Assembly (NCBI GenBank): GCA_021568835.1
Contig: JAKGSH010000001.1
Span: forward strand, 558,001-622,000
Length of the DNA stretch: 64,000 bases
Direction of reading: 5' to 3'
Origin: Streptomyces sp. Tue 6430
GTDB lineage: Bacteria; Actinomycetota; Actinomycetes; Streptomycetales; Streptomycetaceae
The position numbers and the translations under genes were made by a program. Position 1 is the first letter of the stretch; each line of letters opens with the position of its first letter. Under the pieces are notes generated by a model. That model had not been told where the DNA came from, did not search any database, and worked only from the letters and a program-made list of their open reading frames with translations. Below are positions 45,631-55,710 of the stretch, piece after piece.

Positions 45631-46344
45631 ATGGCGGACGACGACTTCCGGGCCGAAGAGGCCCGCGACGGCGAACGGGACGCCGTCCTGCGCGCCCTCG
45701 TGCCCGTCGTGGACGGCGTCGCGGCCACCTTCGGGCCGGTGTGCGAGGTGGTGCTGCACGACTACCGGCGCCCGGAGAACTCCGTGGTCGCCGTCGCGGG
45801 GGAGGTGACCGGGCGGGCCGTCGGCGGCGCGATGAGCGAGATCGGCCTGCGTGTCCTCGCCCGCGGCGACGACGCCGACGACGAACTGAACTACGTCACC
45901 CGTACCGCCGGCGGCCGGACGGTGAAGTCCTCGACGATGGTGCTGCGCGACTCCGCCGGCACGGTGTTCGGCGCCCTGTGCGTCAACGTGGACGTCACCG
46001 AGGTCGGCCGCGTCCAGACCCTCCTCGCCGCCCTGGCCGGGGCCGCCGGCCCGCCCGCGGACCCGCCCCTGACCACCTTCGGCGACGACATCGACTCCGT
46101 CGTCGACACCCTCCTCGACACCCACCTGCCGCGCGACCGGACCTGGGCCGGCCTGGAGAGGACCCGGCGCCTGGCGCTCTTCCGCGCCCTCGACGAACGC
46201 GGCGTGTTCGCCGTGCGCAGGGCGGTCGAGCAGGTCGCCGCCCGCCTCGGCATCTCCCGCGCCTCCGCCTACAGCTACCTGTCCCGGGCCCGGGCGGCCG
46301 CCGGGCCCGGACCGCACCCCACCTCCGAGGGAGCCCGCCCGTGA
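45631..46344 (+). CDS. YheO-type PAS/HTH transcriptional regulator
   Basis: 237 residues. The N-terminal YheO PAS-like domain (FGPVCEVVLHDYRRPENSVV, VLRDSAGTVFGALCVNVDVT) and C-terminal HTH (RRAVEQVAARLGISRASAYS, YLSRAR). ATG at 45631 has GGAGGGG upstream. The stop overlaps the start of the dehydratase gene (GTGA), as in regulators of D-amino-acid or hydroxy-amino-acid degradation. Likely controls that operon. Intact. Confidence 0.85.
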   Translation: MADDDFRAEEARDGERDAVLRALVPVVDGVAATFGPVCEVVLHDYRRPENSVVAVAGEVTGRAVGGAMSEIGLRVLARGDDADDELNYVTRTAGGRTVKSSTMVLRDSAGTVFGALCVNVDVTEVGRVQTLLAALAGAAGPPADPPLTTFGDDIDSVVDTLLDTHLPRDRTWAGLERTRRLALFRALDERGVFAVRRAVEQVAARLGISRASAYSYLSRARAAAGPGPHPTSEGARP

Positions 46345-47329
46345 CGACCGCACCCCCGCCCATCACCCTGGACGACGTCCGTGACGCGGCCGCCCGCCTG
46401 AAGGGCGTCGCCCACCGCACCCCGTCCTGCGCTCCCGCATCCTCGACGCGCTCGTCGGCTCCGAAGTCCTGCTGAAGTGCGAGAACTTCCAGCGGGTCGG
46501 CGCCTTCAAGTTCCGCGGCGCCTACAACGCCGCCTCCCGGCTCACCCCCGCGCAGCTCGCTCGCGGCATCGCCGCCTACTCCTCCGGCAACCACGCCCAG
46601 GCCGTCGCCCTCGCCGCCCGGGAACTCGGCACCACCGCGGTGATCGTCATGCCCGACGACGCCCCGCGCTCCAAGCGCGAGGCGACCCAGGGGTACGGCG
46701 CCGAGATCGTGACCTACGACCGCTACGGCGACGACCGGGTGGCCGTCGCCGAGGCCTTGGCCGCCGAGCGGGGCCTGACCCTCATCCCGCCCTACGAGCA
46801 TCCGCACGTCATGGCGGGACAGGGCACCGCGGCCCTCGAACTCTTCGAGGAGGTCGGCGAGTTGGGGGCGCTGCTGGCGCCGGTCGGCGGCGGCGGACTC
46901 GTCGCGGGCAGCGCCACGGCGGCCAAGGCGCTGTACGGGGGGATCCGGATCGTCGGCGTCGAGCCGGAGGCCGGCGACGACACCAGGCGGTCGCTGGCGG
47001 CGGGGCGGCGCGTCGAGATCCCGGTGCCGCGCACCATCGCCGACGGCCAGGCCCTGCACACGCCCGGTGAACTCACCTTCTCGGTGAACCGGCGACTCGT
47101 CGACGAGATCGCGCTGGTCTCCGACGACGAGATCCGCGCGGCCATGCGGTTCGCCTTCGAACGCCTGAAGATCGTGGTCGAGCCGAGCGGCGCCACCGGG
47201 CTGGCCGCCCTGCTCTCCGGCCGGACCGGCGCCCTGCCGGAGCGGGTCGGAGTGATCGTCTCGGGCGGCAACATCGACGCCGAACGCTTCGCGCGGCTCT
47301 GCGGCGGCGGCCCGCGGGACGGGTCCTGA
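46341..47329 (+). CDS. PLP-dependent serine/threonine-type dehydratase, frameshifted
   Basis: About 329 residues, fold type II. PLP lysine in RVGAFKFRGAYNAASRL, AAYSSGNHAQAVALAARELG, glycine loop LLAPVGGGGLVAGSATAAK, and EPSGATGLAALLSG near the C-terminus. The coupling with a YheO/DauR-like regulator suggests 3-hydroxyaspartate or D-/L-serine as substrate, not the isoleucine pathway. One base missing near 46423 in a C run (HRTPVLRSRILDAL after repair). GTG start overlaps the regulator stop. Confidence 0.85.
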
Positions 47330-47337
47330 GGGCGGCC

Positions 47338-47376
47338 CACGAGGACGCCTCACGAGGACGCCTCACGAGGACGCCT
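47338..47376. repeat. Three tandem 13-base units
   Basis: CACGAGGACGCCT three times in perfect tandem directly after the dehydratase stop, followed by a degenerate fourth unit. The rest of the gap to 47578 shows no gene. Confidence 0.75.
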
Positions 47377-47578
47377 CACCGGGACGCCCCGAGATCACCG
47401 GGAGAGGTTCGGCGACCGCCCGGCAGTCGCCCGTGGACGCCGCATTCACCCGAATGGCGGCTTTCAGGTGGCGGGCGGAGGATGAACGGGTGGGGACCGG
47501 CCCCCACCGGTGACGTCCGGTGCCGCCGGGGAGACCGGCCCCGGCCGCGGTCGACCGCGGCCGGAAGGGAGGAGCGTC

Positions 47579-47938
47579 ATGCTGGAAGTGAAGACGCTCG
47601 ACAAGCCGGACGAGCGACGCGATTTCCCGCGGGGGCACCTCGAGGCCGTCCACATGACGGGCCTGGACTTCGCCGTGGCGACCTTCGAGCCCGGCTGGCG
47701 CTGGTCGGAGTCGGTGGCCCCGATCGCCGGAACCGAGAGCTGCCAGGTGCACCACAACGGCTACGTCGTCCAGGGCCGCATGCGCATCCGTATGGACGAC
47801 GGCGCCGAGAGCGAGGTGGGCCCCGGCGACGTGTTCGTCTGCTCGCCCGGCCACGACGCCTGGGTGGTCGGCGACGAGCAGGTGGTGGCGTACGACTTCG
47901 CCGGGCAGATGGCCCAGGAGTACGCGAAGGCCGACTGA
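47579..47938 (+). CDS. Cupin-domain protein
   Basis: 119 residues, single cupin: FAVATFEPGWRWSESVAPIA with ESCQVHHNGYVVQGRMRIRM and GPGDVFVCSPGHDAWVVGDE, giving the metal-ligand positions HH and H. Role unknown, small-molecule binding or dioxygenase-like. ATG preceded by GGGAGGAG. Stands alone. Intact. Confidence 0.85.
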   Translation: MLEVKTLDKPDERRDFPRGHLEAVHMTGLDFAVATFEPGWRWSESVAPIAGTESCQVHHNGYVVQGRMRIRMDDGAESEVGPGDVFVCSPGHDAWVVGDEQVVAYDFAGQMAQEYAKAD

Positions 47939-48007
47939 GACCGGCCCGGTCGGGCCGGAAGCCAGGCCGGGAGCCGGACCGGGAGCCGGGCACGGGAGTC
48001 AGGCCGG

Positions 48008-49382
48008 TCAGACCGGGAGGATACGGCCGATCAGCGCGCCGAGCTGGCGGGCGGTGCGGCACTCGTGCATCGCGACCAGTTCGGCGTAGTCCGGGGCGGC
48101 CGAGTCTCCCGTGCCCCACTGCGTCCGCGGCTCCGGATTCAGCCAGTGCACCCGGCGTGCCCGCGCCGCGATCCGCCGTACGGCGGGCAGGTTGGGGTCG
48201 CTCATGTTCGTGCGGGCGTCGCCGAGCACGAAGACCGTCGTGCGGGGCCCGACCGCCGCGCCGTACCGCTCGGCGAACTCGCCCAGGGCGACGCCGTAGT
48301 CGCTGCCGCCGTGCCAGCCGGTCAGCGTCGCCTCCGCGCGGATGCGGGCGCCCAGGCCCTCCGGGTCGGCCGCGCCGTGCCGGAGCAGGCCGGTGACCTC
48401 GTCGACGCGGTTGACGAAGGCGAACACCCGCACCTTGGCGAACTGGTCGTGCAGCGCCTGCACCAGCAGCATCGTGAAGTCGGAGAAGCCCGACACCGAG
48501 CCCGACACGTCGCACAGCAGCACCAGTTCGGGCCGGGCCGGACGTCGGCGGCGCAGCACCGGACGCATCGGCACCCGCCCGTCGACAGCGAGCCGCGCAG
48601 CGTGCGCCGCAGGTCGATCGAACCGCGCGCGGCCCGGCGCCGGCGCGCCGCCAGCCGGGTGGCCAGCTTGCGCGCCAACGGGTGCACGGTGCGCCGCAGT
48701 TCCGCCAGCCGGTCGCGGCCGCGTACAGGAAGTCGACCCGGTCCGCGGTCGGGGCGACCGCCCGCCGGGCGATCTCGTCCCGGCCCCGCCGCTCGGCCAC
48801 CCGCCGCCGCGCCTCCACGGCGACCAGCGCCCGGAAGGCCTCGATCCGCCGCCGGACCTCGTCCTCCAGCAGCCGGTCGGTGAACCCGGCGCCCCCGCCC
48901 CGCCGCCGCACCTCGTCCCGGACCCGCGCCAGCAGCGTCTGCGGGCGCAGCCGTTCGAGGGTCTGGTACGCCGACCAGCCGTCCGACCCCGGTGAACTCC
49001 CGTACCCGCCCAGGCCGTCGACGGCCTCGATCGCCAACCGGGCCGTCAGGGCCGTGTCGTCGTCGGCGAGGGCGGCCGCGAGCCGGTCCCGCAGACCCTC
49101 CCGGTCGGCGGGCGGCACGGGCCCGGATCCGCCGGCCCCGGACACGCCGACGCCGTACGGGAAGTACAGGTCGAAGACCGCGTCGAACACCCGCCGCTGG
49201 TCCGCGGAGTGCAGCAGCGTCGCGGCCAGCCCCTCGCGCAGCAGCGCGCGGTCGGTGAAGCCCAGGACGGCCGCCGCCCGCGCCGCGTCCACCGTCTCAC
49301 CGGTGCCGACCCGCAGCCCGTGCGCGCGCAGCGCCGCGACCAGGCCCGTCAGCCTCTCCACCACCTCCGAGCCGCCGGTCAC
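48008..49382 (-). CDS. VWA-domain protein (CoxE-like), frameshifted
   Basis: About 459 residues. A helical N-terminal domain (HGLRVGTGETVDAARAAAVL, RVFDAVFDLYFPYG) and a C-terminal von Willebrand A domain with the MIDAS motif LLCDVSGSVSGFSDF and later VFVLGDARTNMSDPN. Base losses near 48722 and 48578. GTG start overlaps the stop of the moxR gene (GTGA). MoxR-VWA pairs act as chaperone/assembly or metal-insertion systems; the client is not evident here. Confidence 0.85.
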
Positions 49383-50233
49383 ACGGCGTCCAGGTCGAGC
49401 TTCGCGGCGGCCTTGAGGACGTCGTCCTGGTGCTTGAGGATCACGCCGAGCGTGTCGCGCACGAGGTCCGCGTCGAGCGCGTCGGCGCCCAGCGCGAGCA
49501 GGGTGCGCGCCCAGTCGATCGTCTCCGCGACGGAGGGCACCTTCCGCAGGTCCATCGCGCGCAGCGCACCCACCACCCGCACGACCGACTCCGCCAGCGC
49601 CGCGTCGATGCCCGGCACCTTCAGCCGGACGATCCGCCGCTCCAGCTCCTCCTCGGGGAAACCGATGTGCAGGAACAGGCAGCGGCGGCGCAGCGCCTCC
49701 GACAGCTCACGGCTCGCGTTCGAGGTGAGAACGACGAAGGGGCGGCGGGTCGCCGTGATCGTGCCCAGCTCGGGGACGGTGACCTGGAAGTCGCTGAGCA
49801 CCTCCAGGAGCAGGCCCTCCACCTCGACGTCGGCCTTGTCGGTCTCGTCGATCAGCAGCACCGTCGGCTCGTCGCCGCGGATCGCGGTGAGCAGGGGCGG
49901 GGAGGAGGAACTCCTCGCTGAAGATGTCCGTGCGGGCCTCGTCCCACGTCTCGTCGCGTCCCGCGCTGATGCGCAGCAACTGCTTGGCGTGGTTCCACTC
50001 GTACAGTGCCCGCGACTCGTCGACCCCTCGTAGCACTGCAGGCGCACCAGCCGGGCGCCGGCCACCTGGGCGACGGCCTTGGCGAGTTCCGTCTTGCCGA
50101 CGCCGGCCGGCCCCTCCACGAGGAGCGGCTTGCCGAGCCGGTCGGCGAGGAAGACGGTGGTGGCGACGGACGGCGAGGCCAGATAGCCGGTCGCGGCGAG
50201 GCGGGCGGAGACATCGTCGACGGACGTGAACAA
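49379..50233 (-). CDS. MoxR-type AAA+ ATPase, frameshifted
   Basis: About 286 residues. Walker A LLVEGPAGVGKTELAKAVAQ, EWNHAKQLLRISAGR, Walker B TVLLIDETDKADVEVEGLLL, sensor FVVLTSNASRELSEALRRRC. Base losses near 50029 and 49905, the latter in a G run. TTG at 50233 is supported by GGAGG 5 bases upstream. Co-operonic with the VWA gene downstream. Confidence 0.87.
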   Translation of the reverse strand: MFTSVDDVSARLAATGYLASPSVATTVFLADRLGKPLLVEGPAGVGKTELAKAVAQVAGARLVRLQCYEGSTSRGHCTSGTTPSSCCASARDATRRGTRPARTSSARSSSSPPLLTAIRGDEPTVLLIDETDKADVEVEGLLLEVLSDFQVTVPELGTITATRRPFVVLTSNASRELSEALRRRCLFLHIGFPEEELERRIVRLKVPGIDAALAESVVRVVGALRAMDLRKVPSVAETIDWARTLLALGADALDADLVRDTLGVILKHQDDVLKAAAKLDLDAV

Positions 50234-50392
50234 CGGGGCCTCCGGCGGTCGGGTGCGGAGCGGGCGAGGTTTCCGGGGGCTATCTAAGCGCTTGTTCAGC
50301 ACGCTTGTCATCAGGTCGGCGGGGCCCGCCGCGCGGTCGGCGGGGCCCGCCGCCCGGCCCGCGTCGTCGGTGCCGCCCGCTACCGTGCGCTC

Positions 50393-50983
50393 ATGGGCGT
50401 CTATCTGGTGAGCATCGGCGAGCGGGAATGGTTCAGCGAGGACGAGGGCGGGTACGGCGCCGTCGCCGCGGCGCTCGGCGACGAGCTGCGGCGACGTGGA
50501 CTGCCGCCCTACCGGCCGGGGTCCGGGCCGTCGGCCGGGCGCGGAGGCGAGCGCGGCTGGTTCGAGGAGAAGGCCGCTCCGCCCATGGCGGGGTTCGACG
50601 CGTTCTGCCGGGACCGGCTGACGGAGGCCGAACGCGACGCCTTCTACGGCTGGACCGTCCTGGCGCCCGTGTCCCTGACGGAGTCGGTCGTGCTGCCGTT
50701 CGGCTCCGCCTACACCGACGAGACGGTGGTCGCCGGCGCCCCGCAGGCCCTCGCTGTCGGCGAGCGGCTGGCCGCGGTCCTCGGCCTGCCCCTGGACGCG
50801 ATACCGGAGACCGGCGCCAACCTCGAACTGAGCCGGTGGTTCACGGCGGACGGCGCGCGCGCGACCGCCGCCGCGCGACCGGGCCCGTGGGCCGACGACC
50901 TCGACACCGCCTTCTACGCGGCGGTGTACCTGCGCGCCGCCCGGTACGCCCTGCGGCACGGCTGCCCGATCACCTACTGCTGA
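50393..50983 (+). CDS. Conserved hypothetical protein
   Basis: 196 residues, not assigned to a family by me. MGVYLVSIGEREWFSEDEGG, FDAFCRDRLTEAERDAFYGW, LAPVSLTESVVLPFGSAYTD and NLELSRWFTADGARATAAAR are readable, well-formed segments. C-terminal AARYALRHGCPITYC. Cytosolic, no signal or membrane segment. Divergent from moxR. Intact and probably real on codon grounds. Confidence 0.7.
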   Translation: MGVYLVSIGEREWFSEDEGGYGAVAAALGDELRRRGLPPYRPGSGPSAGRGGERGWFEEKAAPPMAGFDAFCRDRLTEAERDAFYGWTVLAPVSLTESVVLPFGSAYTDETVVAGAPQALAVGERLAAVLGLPLDAIPETGANLELSRWFTADGARATAAARPGPWADDLDTAFYAAVYLRAARYALRHGCPITYC

Positions 50984-51005
50984 CCCGACCGGTCACCGGC
51001 GGAAC

Positions 51006-51093
51006 GCGGTCACGCGGTCACCTGGTCACGCGGCCATGCGGTCACCTGGTCACGCGGTGACGCGGCCGCCTGGCCACCCGGCCATGCGGCCAC
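51006..51093. repeat. Eleven tandem 8-base units
   Basis: Exact 8-base period: GCGGTCAC, GCGGTCAC, CTGGTCAC, GCGGCCAT, GCGGTCAC, CTGGTCAC, GCGGTGAC, GCGGCCGC, CTGGCCAC, CCGGCCAT, GCGGCCAC. It lies between the hypothetical gene and the FAD-Rieske gene, ending 56 bases before the latter's ATG. Confidence 0.8.
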
Positions 51094-51148
51094 CCGCCGC
51101 CGTGCCCGCCCGCCGTGTGACCGGCCCCGGCGCGGGCACTCGGGGCCC

Positions 51149-52685
51149 ATGGAACAGCAGGCGGACATGCACGGGTCGTACTGGCTGCACACCGCACCGC
51201 CCGGTGATCCGGCGCCCCCACCCGAGGGGCCGCTCACCGTCGACGTGGCCGTGGTCGGCGCGGGCATCGCGGGGCTCAGCACGGCCCTGGAACTGGCCCG
51301 GCGCGGCCGCTCGGTCGCCGTCCTGGAGGCCGACCGGATCGCGGCCGGCGTCACCGGCCACACCACGGCCAAGCTGAGCGCCCAGCACACCCTCGTCTAC
51401 GACCACCTGCGGCGCAGCCGCGGCCCCGAAGGAGCCCGGCTGTACGCCCGGTCCCAGTCGGAAGCCGTCCGGCACGCCGCGGCCGTCGCCGAGGAACTGG
51501 GCATCGACTGCGAATGGGAGGACGCGGCCTCCTGCACCTACGCGCAGGACCCCGCCCGTACGGACCTGTTGAAGGCCGAGGCGGAGGCGGCGAGGGAGGC
51601 GGGGCTGCCCGCCGAGTACGTGACGGAGACCGAACTGCCGTTCCCGGTCGCGGGCGCCGTCCGGGTCGCCGACCAGGCCCAGTTCCACCCCCGCAAGTAC
51701 CTCCTGGCCGTCGCCGACGCCGTCCGGCGCCTCGGCGGCACCCTCCACGAGCACAGCCGCGTCACCGGCCTGAACGAGGGCGACCCCTGCGAGCTGACCG
51801 TGGAGTCCCCGCGGTCGGTGACGAAGGTGACCGCCCGCGCCGTCGTCGTCGCCACCCACTACCCGGTCTTCGACCGCGCGCTGCTGTTCACCCGGCTCTC
51901 CCCGCGCCGCGAACTGGTGCTGGCCGCGCCGGTCGACGCCGGCCGCGCGCCGCGCGGCACGTACATCACCCCCGAGGACAACACCCGCTCCGTGCGCACC
52001 GCGCCCCTGCCCGACGGCCGGCGGCTCCTGATCGTGACCGGCGAGCACTTCACCCCGGCGCGGGCGGCGACGTCGAGGAACGGTTCGACAGGCTCGCCGG
52101 CTGGGCCACCGGGCACTTCGGCGACCTGACCTTCACCCATCGCTGGGCCACCCAGGACAACGACTCCACCGACTCCGTCCCGCTGGTCGGCCCCCTGCAC
52201 CCCGGCAGCCGGAACGTGTACGTGGCCACCGGCTTCGGCGGCTGGGGCATGAGCGGCGGCATCATGGCGGGCCGGCTGATCGGCGACCTGATCACCGGGC
52301 ACGACTGCCCCTGGAGCGGCCTCTACGACCCGCGCCGCATCGCCTCCGTCGTCCGGGAGGGAGCCACCTTCCTCAAGCACCAGGCCGACGTGGCCCGCCA
52401 CTTCGTGGGGGACCGGCTGCCGACGGGGACCGGCTCGACGGTCGACGGGATCGCCCCGGCGACGGCGCGGTCGTGCGCGTCGCCGGGGAACGCCGCGCCG
52501 TCCACCGCGACGAGGCCGGGCAGCTCCACGCCGTCTCCGCGCGCTGCACCCACCTGGGCTGCCTGGTGGCGTTCAACCGCGCGGAGCGGGCCTGGGAGTG
52601 CCCCTGCCACGGCTCCCGCTTCGACGTGGAGGGCAAGGTCATCCAGGGCCCGGCCCAACAGCCGCTGGAGCGCAAGGAGTTGTGA
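51149..52685 (+). CDS. FAD-dependent oxidoreductase with C-terminal Rieske domain, frameshifted
   Basis: About 512 residues. N-terminal DAO-type FAD fold (DVAVVGAGIAGLSTALELAR, GVTGHTTAKLSAQHTLVYDH), then YVATGFGGWGMSGGIMAGRL, and a C-terminal Rieske [2Fe-2S] site (SARCTHLGCLVAFN, ECPCHGSRFDVEGKVIQGPA). Known family of Rieske-tailed glycine-oxidase-like enzymes, substrate unknown. Base losses near 52070 and 52462, both in G/C runs. Convergent with lutC. Confidence 0.88.
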
Positions 52686-52694
52686 GGCGGCCGC

Positions 52695-53429
52695 TCAGGG
52701 TCTTTCGTTTGGATCAGGCCGGGCTCGCGGGGTCCGGCCTGATCCACCTGATCCAAACGAAAGACCCTGGCCGACCAGGATCACCTCCAGGGTGCGCGGG
52801 CCGTGCACGCCCTCCACCCGGTCGAGTTCGATGTCGCTGGTCGCCGAGGGCCCGGAGATCCACGTCAACGGGCGTGCCGGGTCCAGCCGTTCGAGCGCCT
52901 GCGGGACGGAGGCGACCACCTGGTCGGGGACGCGCACGACGCAGATGTGGTGGTCGGGGACGAGGGTGATGCGGCGGCGGCCCTGGTCGGGCGAGCCGTC
53001 CAGGACGATCGTGCCGGTCTCGGCCACCGCCACCGTGCACGCCGTGACCACGCTGTCGATCCGGTCGAGTTCGTGCGGCGTGCTCGTCGCGGTGTCCGGG
53101 AGCCGTTCGGCATCGGTGGCCGCGAGCCAGCGGTCGTCCAGTCCCGGCGGCACGAGCACCGTCCTCGCGCCCCGCGCAGCCAGCGCGCCCGCGATCGTCG
53201 CCGCCAGGTCCTCCTCGGTACAGCGGTGCACGACCGCCCGGTAGTCCGCCAGGTTCTCCGCGAGCAGCTCCACCGTCTGCGCGACGCTCCGGTCGCCGTG
53301 CTCGCGCAGGTAGTCCCGCCCGACGGCGTCCTCGTAGTCCTCGTACGGGGAGTCGTCCCGCGGCACGTCGGCCAGCGCGCGCCGCACCCGGCCCAGAATC
53401 CGTTCCCTGCTGCTCGCTTCGCCGCTCAC
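52695..53429 (-). CDS. lutC: Lactate utilisation protein LutC (LUD domain)
   Basis: Third component of the LutABC L-lactate oxidase. RERILGRVRRALADVPRDD at the start, LVPPGLDDRWLAATDAERLP, TACTVAVAETGTIVLDGSPD (LUD core), VVRVPDQVVASVPQALERLD, and ISGPSATSDIELDRVEGVHG before the end. GTG start overlaps the lutB stop. The usual end is near PRTLEVILVG. Here the frame runs on about 22 residues (SFGSGGSG-type) through a hairpin, so the true stop may be displaced by an undetected error. Confidence 0.9.
   Translation of the reverse strand: MSGEASSRERILGRVRRALADVPRDDSPYEDYEDAVGRDYLREHGDRSVAQTVELLAENLADYRAVVHRCTEEDLAATIAGALAARGARTVLVPPGLDDRWLAATDAERLPDTATSTPHELDRIDSVVTACTVAVAETGTIVLDGSPDQGRRRITLVPDHHICVVRVPDQVVASVPQALERLDPARPLTWISGPSATSDIELDRVEGVHGPRTLEVILVGQGLSFGSGGSGRTPRARPDPNERP
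52697..52768. terminator. Long hairpin between FAD-Rieske and lutC
   Basis: Outer arms of 21 bases (52697-52717 and 52748-52768, core CTTTCGTTTGGATCAG) are perfect, with an inner GATCAGGCCGG/CCGGCCTGATC pairing competing. It lies in the C-terminal coding end of lutC, 12 bases from the convergent gene's stop. Confidence 0.7.
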
Positions 53430-54913
53430 TGCGCGGCCCCCTTGTCGTCGTTCCCGCCGTGCGTGCGCTGCCACCAGTCGCGGAAGGGCTCCGCCGGCAC
53501 GGCCGGGAGGTCCCGGGTGCCGCTCCACGCCTTGCCGGGGCCCGGCAGCGAGCGCGGGTGCAGCCGACGGGTGCGGGAGGCGAGCCGCTGCCCGGCGCGC
53601 AGGGCGCCGGGCCGGCTGAACGCCCAGCGGGCCGCCCGCATCGCCGCCCGCTCGGCGGCGTGCCCCTTGGCAGGCTTGAGCACCGTCTTGTTGCCCTCCC
53701 GCGTCACCGGCCCGCCCTGCACGACCCGTTCCCGCAGGTGCACCAGCACCTCGGGGATGTCGATGGCGACCGGGCAGACCTCGTAGCAGGCGCCGCACAG
53801 CGAGGAGGCGTACGGCAGTGAGGCGTCGATCTCGCTCTGGGTGCCCCGCAGTTGGGGGCTGAGGATGGCGCCGATGGGCCCCGGGTAGACCGAGCCGTAG
53901 GCGTGCCCGCCCGCCCGCTCGTAGACGGGGCAGACGTTGAGACAGGCCGAGCAGCGGATGCAGCGCAGGGCCTGGCGGCCGACCTCGTCGGCGAGGGTGT
54001 CGGTGCGGCCGTTGTCGAGGAGGACCAGGTGGAAGGTCCGCGGGCCGTCGCCGTCGGTGGTGCCCGTCCACGTGGAGGTGTAGGGGTTCATGCGTTCGGC
54101 GGTGGAGGAGCGGGGGAGGGTCTGGAGGAAGACCTCCAGGTCGCGCCACGACGGCACGATCTTCTCGATGCCGACCACCGAGATCAGCGTCTCGGGGAGG
54201 GTGAGGCACATCCGCCCGTTGCCCTCGGACTCGACGACCACCAGGGTGCCGGTCTCGGCGACCATGAAGTTGGCGCCGGAGACGCCCACCTTGGCCCGCA
54301 GGAACTTCTCGCGCAGGTGCAGCCGGGCCGCCTCGGCGAGTTCGGCCGGCGTGTCCGTCAGCCCCTCGGGCGCCGGGCGCCCCCACTCGCCCATCTCGCG
54401 GGCGAAGATGTCGCGGATCTCCCCGCGGTTGCGGTGGATCGCGGGGACGAGGATGTGCGAGGGCCGGTCCTTGCCCAACTGCACGATCAGCTCGGCGAGA
54501 TCGGTCTCGTAGGCGCGGATGCCCGCGGCCTCCAGGGCCTCGTTGAGCCCGATCTCCTGCGTGGCCATGGACTTGACCTTCACGACCTCCGACTCGCCGG
54601 TCTCCTCGACCAGCCGGGTGACGATCCGGTTGGCCTCGTCGGCGTCGGCCGCCCAGTGGACGGTGCCGCCCGCCGCCGTGACGGACTGCTCCAACTGCTC
54701 GAGGTAGCGGTCGAGGTGACGGAGCGTGTGGTCCTTGATCCGCTTGCCGGCCTCCCGCAGCTCCGCCCAGTCGGACACCTCGGCGACCGCCGCCGCGCGC
54801 TTGGCGCGGATGGTGTGCGTGGCGTGCCGCAGGTTGCCCCGCAGCGTCGTGTCGCCGACCGCCTCGCGGGCGGCCTCCGGGAACGCCGGCATTCCGAGAT
54901 ACGTCCCGCTCAT
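53426..54913 (-). CDS. lutB: Lactate utilisation iron-sulfur protein LutB
   Basis: 495 residues, intact. LUD domain (VVKVKSMATQEIGLNEALEA, ANFMVAETGTLVVVESEGN) followed by two 4Fe-4S motifs, ALRCIRCSACLNVCPVYE and SSLCGACYEVCPVAIDIPE, and a basic C-terminus. Passes electrons from lactate through the LutABC complex. ATG 54913 overlaps the lutA stop (ATGA). Confidence 0.94.
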   Translation of the reverse strand: MSGTYLGMPAFPEAAREAVGDTTLRGNLRHATHTIRAKRAAAVAEVSDWAELREAGKRIKDHTLRHLDRYLEQLEQSVTAAGGTVHWAADADEANRIVTRLVEETGESEVVKVKSMATQEIGLNEALEAAGIRAYETDLAELIVQLGKDRPSHILVPAIHRNRGEIRDIFAREMGEWGRPAPEGLTDTPAELAEAARLHLREKFLRAKVGVSGANFMVAETGTLVVVESEGNGRMCLTLPETLISVVGIEKIVPSWRDLEVFLQTLPRSSTAERMNPYTSTWTGTTDGDGPRTFHLVLLDNGRTDTLADEVGRQALRCIRCSACLNVCPVYERAGGHAYGSVYPGPIGAILSPQLRGTQSEIDASLPYASSLCGACYEVCPVAIDIPEVLVHLRERVVQGGPVTREGNKTVLKPAKGHAAERAAMRAARWAFSRPGALRAGQRLASRTRRLHPRSLPGPGKAWSGTRDLPAVPAEPFRDWWQRTHGGNDDKGAAQ

Positions 54914-55664
54914 ACGGCCGGTTCCTCCTCCGTGCTCGCCAGGATCTCCGCGATGTGCACCGGCCGCAGGCCGGAGCGGAGCCGGGTCATCGTGCCGCCG
55001 AGGTGCATCAGGCACGAGTTGTCGGCCGCGCACAGCACCTCGGCGCCCGTCGACTCGGCGTTGCGCACCTTGTCCGCGCCCATCGCCGCGGAGACGTCGG
55101 CGTTCTTCAGCGCGAAGGTCCCGCCGAAGCCGCAGCACTCCTCGGCGCCGGGCAGCTCGACCAGCTCCAGCCCCTTCACGGCTTCGAGCAGCCGCCGGGG
55201 CCGCTCCCCGAGACCGAGACCACGCAGCCCGTGACAGGTCGGGTGGTAGGTCACGGTGTGCGGGTAGTACGCCCCGACGTCCGTCACGCCGAGCACGTCG
55301 ACCAGGAACTCCGTCAGCTCGTACGTCTTCGGCACCACCGGCGCCAGGGCCGCGGCGAGGGTGGTGCCGCGGCCCTCGGCCCGCGCCCGCTCGCCCATCC
55401 GCGGATACAGCTCGCGCACCATCGCCCCGCACGACCCCGACGGCGTCACGATCGCCTCGTACTCCCGAAGACGTCGGAGAAGTGGCGGGCGAGGGGTTCG
55501 GCCTCGTGGCGGTAGCCGGTGTTGTAGTGGGCCTGGCCGCAGCAGGTCTGGGCCATCGGGAAGTCGACCTCGACACCCAGTCTGGTCAGCAGTTTCACCA
55601 CGGCGCGGCCGGTGTCGGGATACAGCGTGTCGTTGACACAGGTCAGGAACAGTGCGACACGCAT
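54910..55664 (-). CDS. lutA: Lactate utilisation protein LutA (CCG domain), frameshifted
   Basis: About 251 residues. MRVALFLTCVNDTLYPDTGR start, first CCG motif MAQTCCGQAHYNTGY, then TPSGSCGAMVRELYP, second GAEECCGFGGTFALKNADVS, CAADNSCLMHLGGTM. One base lost near 55462 joins the two frames. ATG preceded by GAGGAG. It begins the lut genes, 174 bases after rhaB, with repeats between. Confidence 0.93.
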
Positions 55665-55710
55665 CGCGGCTCCTCGGGATCGTTCGTCGGGTGGGTGCAG
55701 GGTAGCCCGG

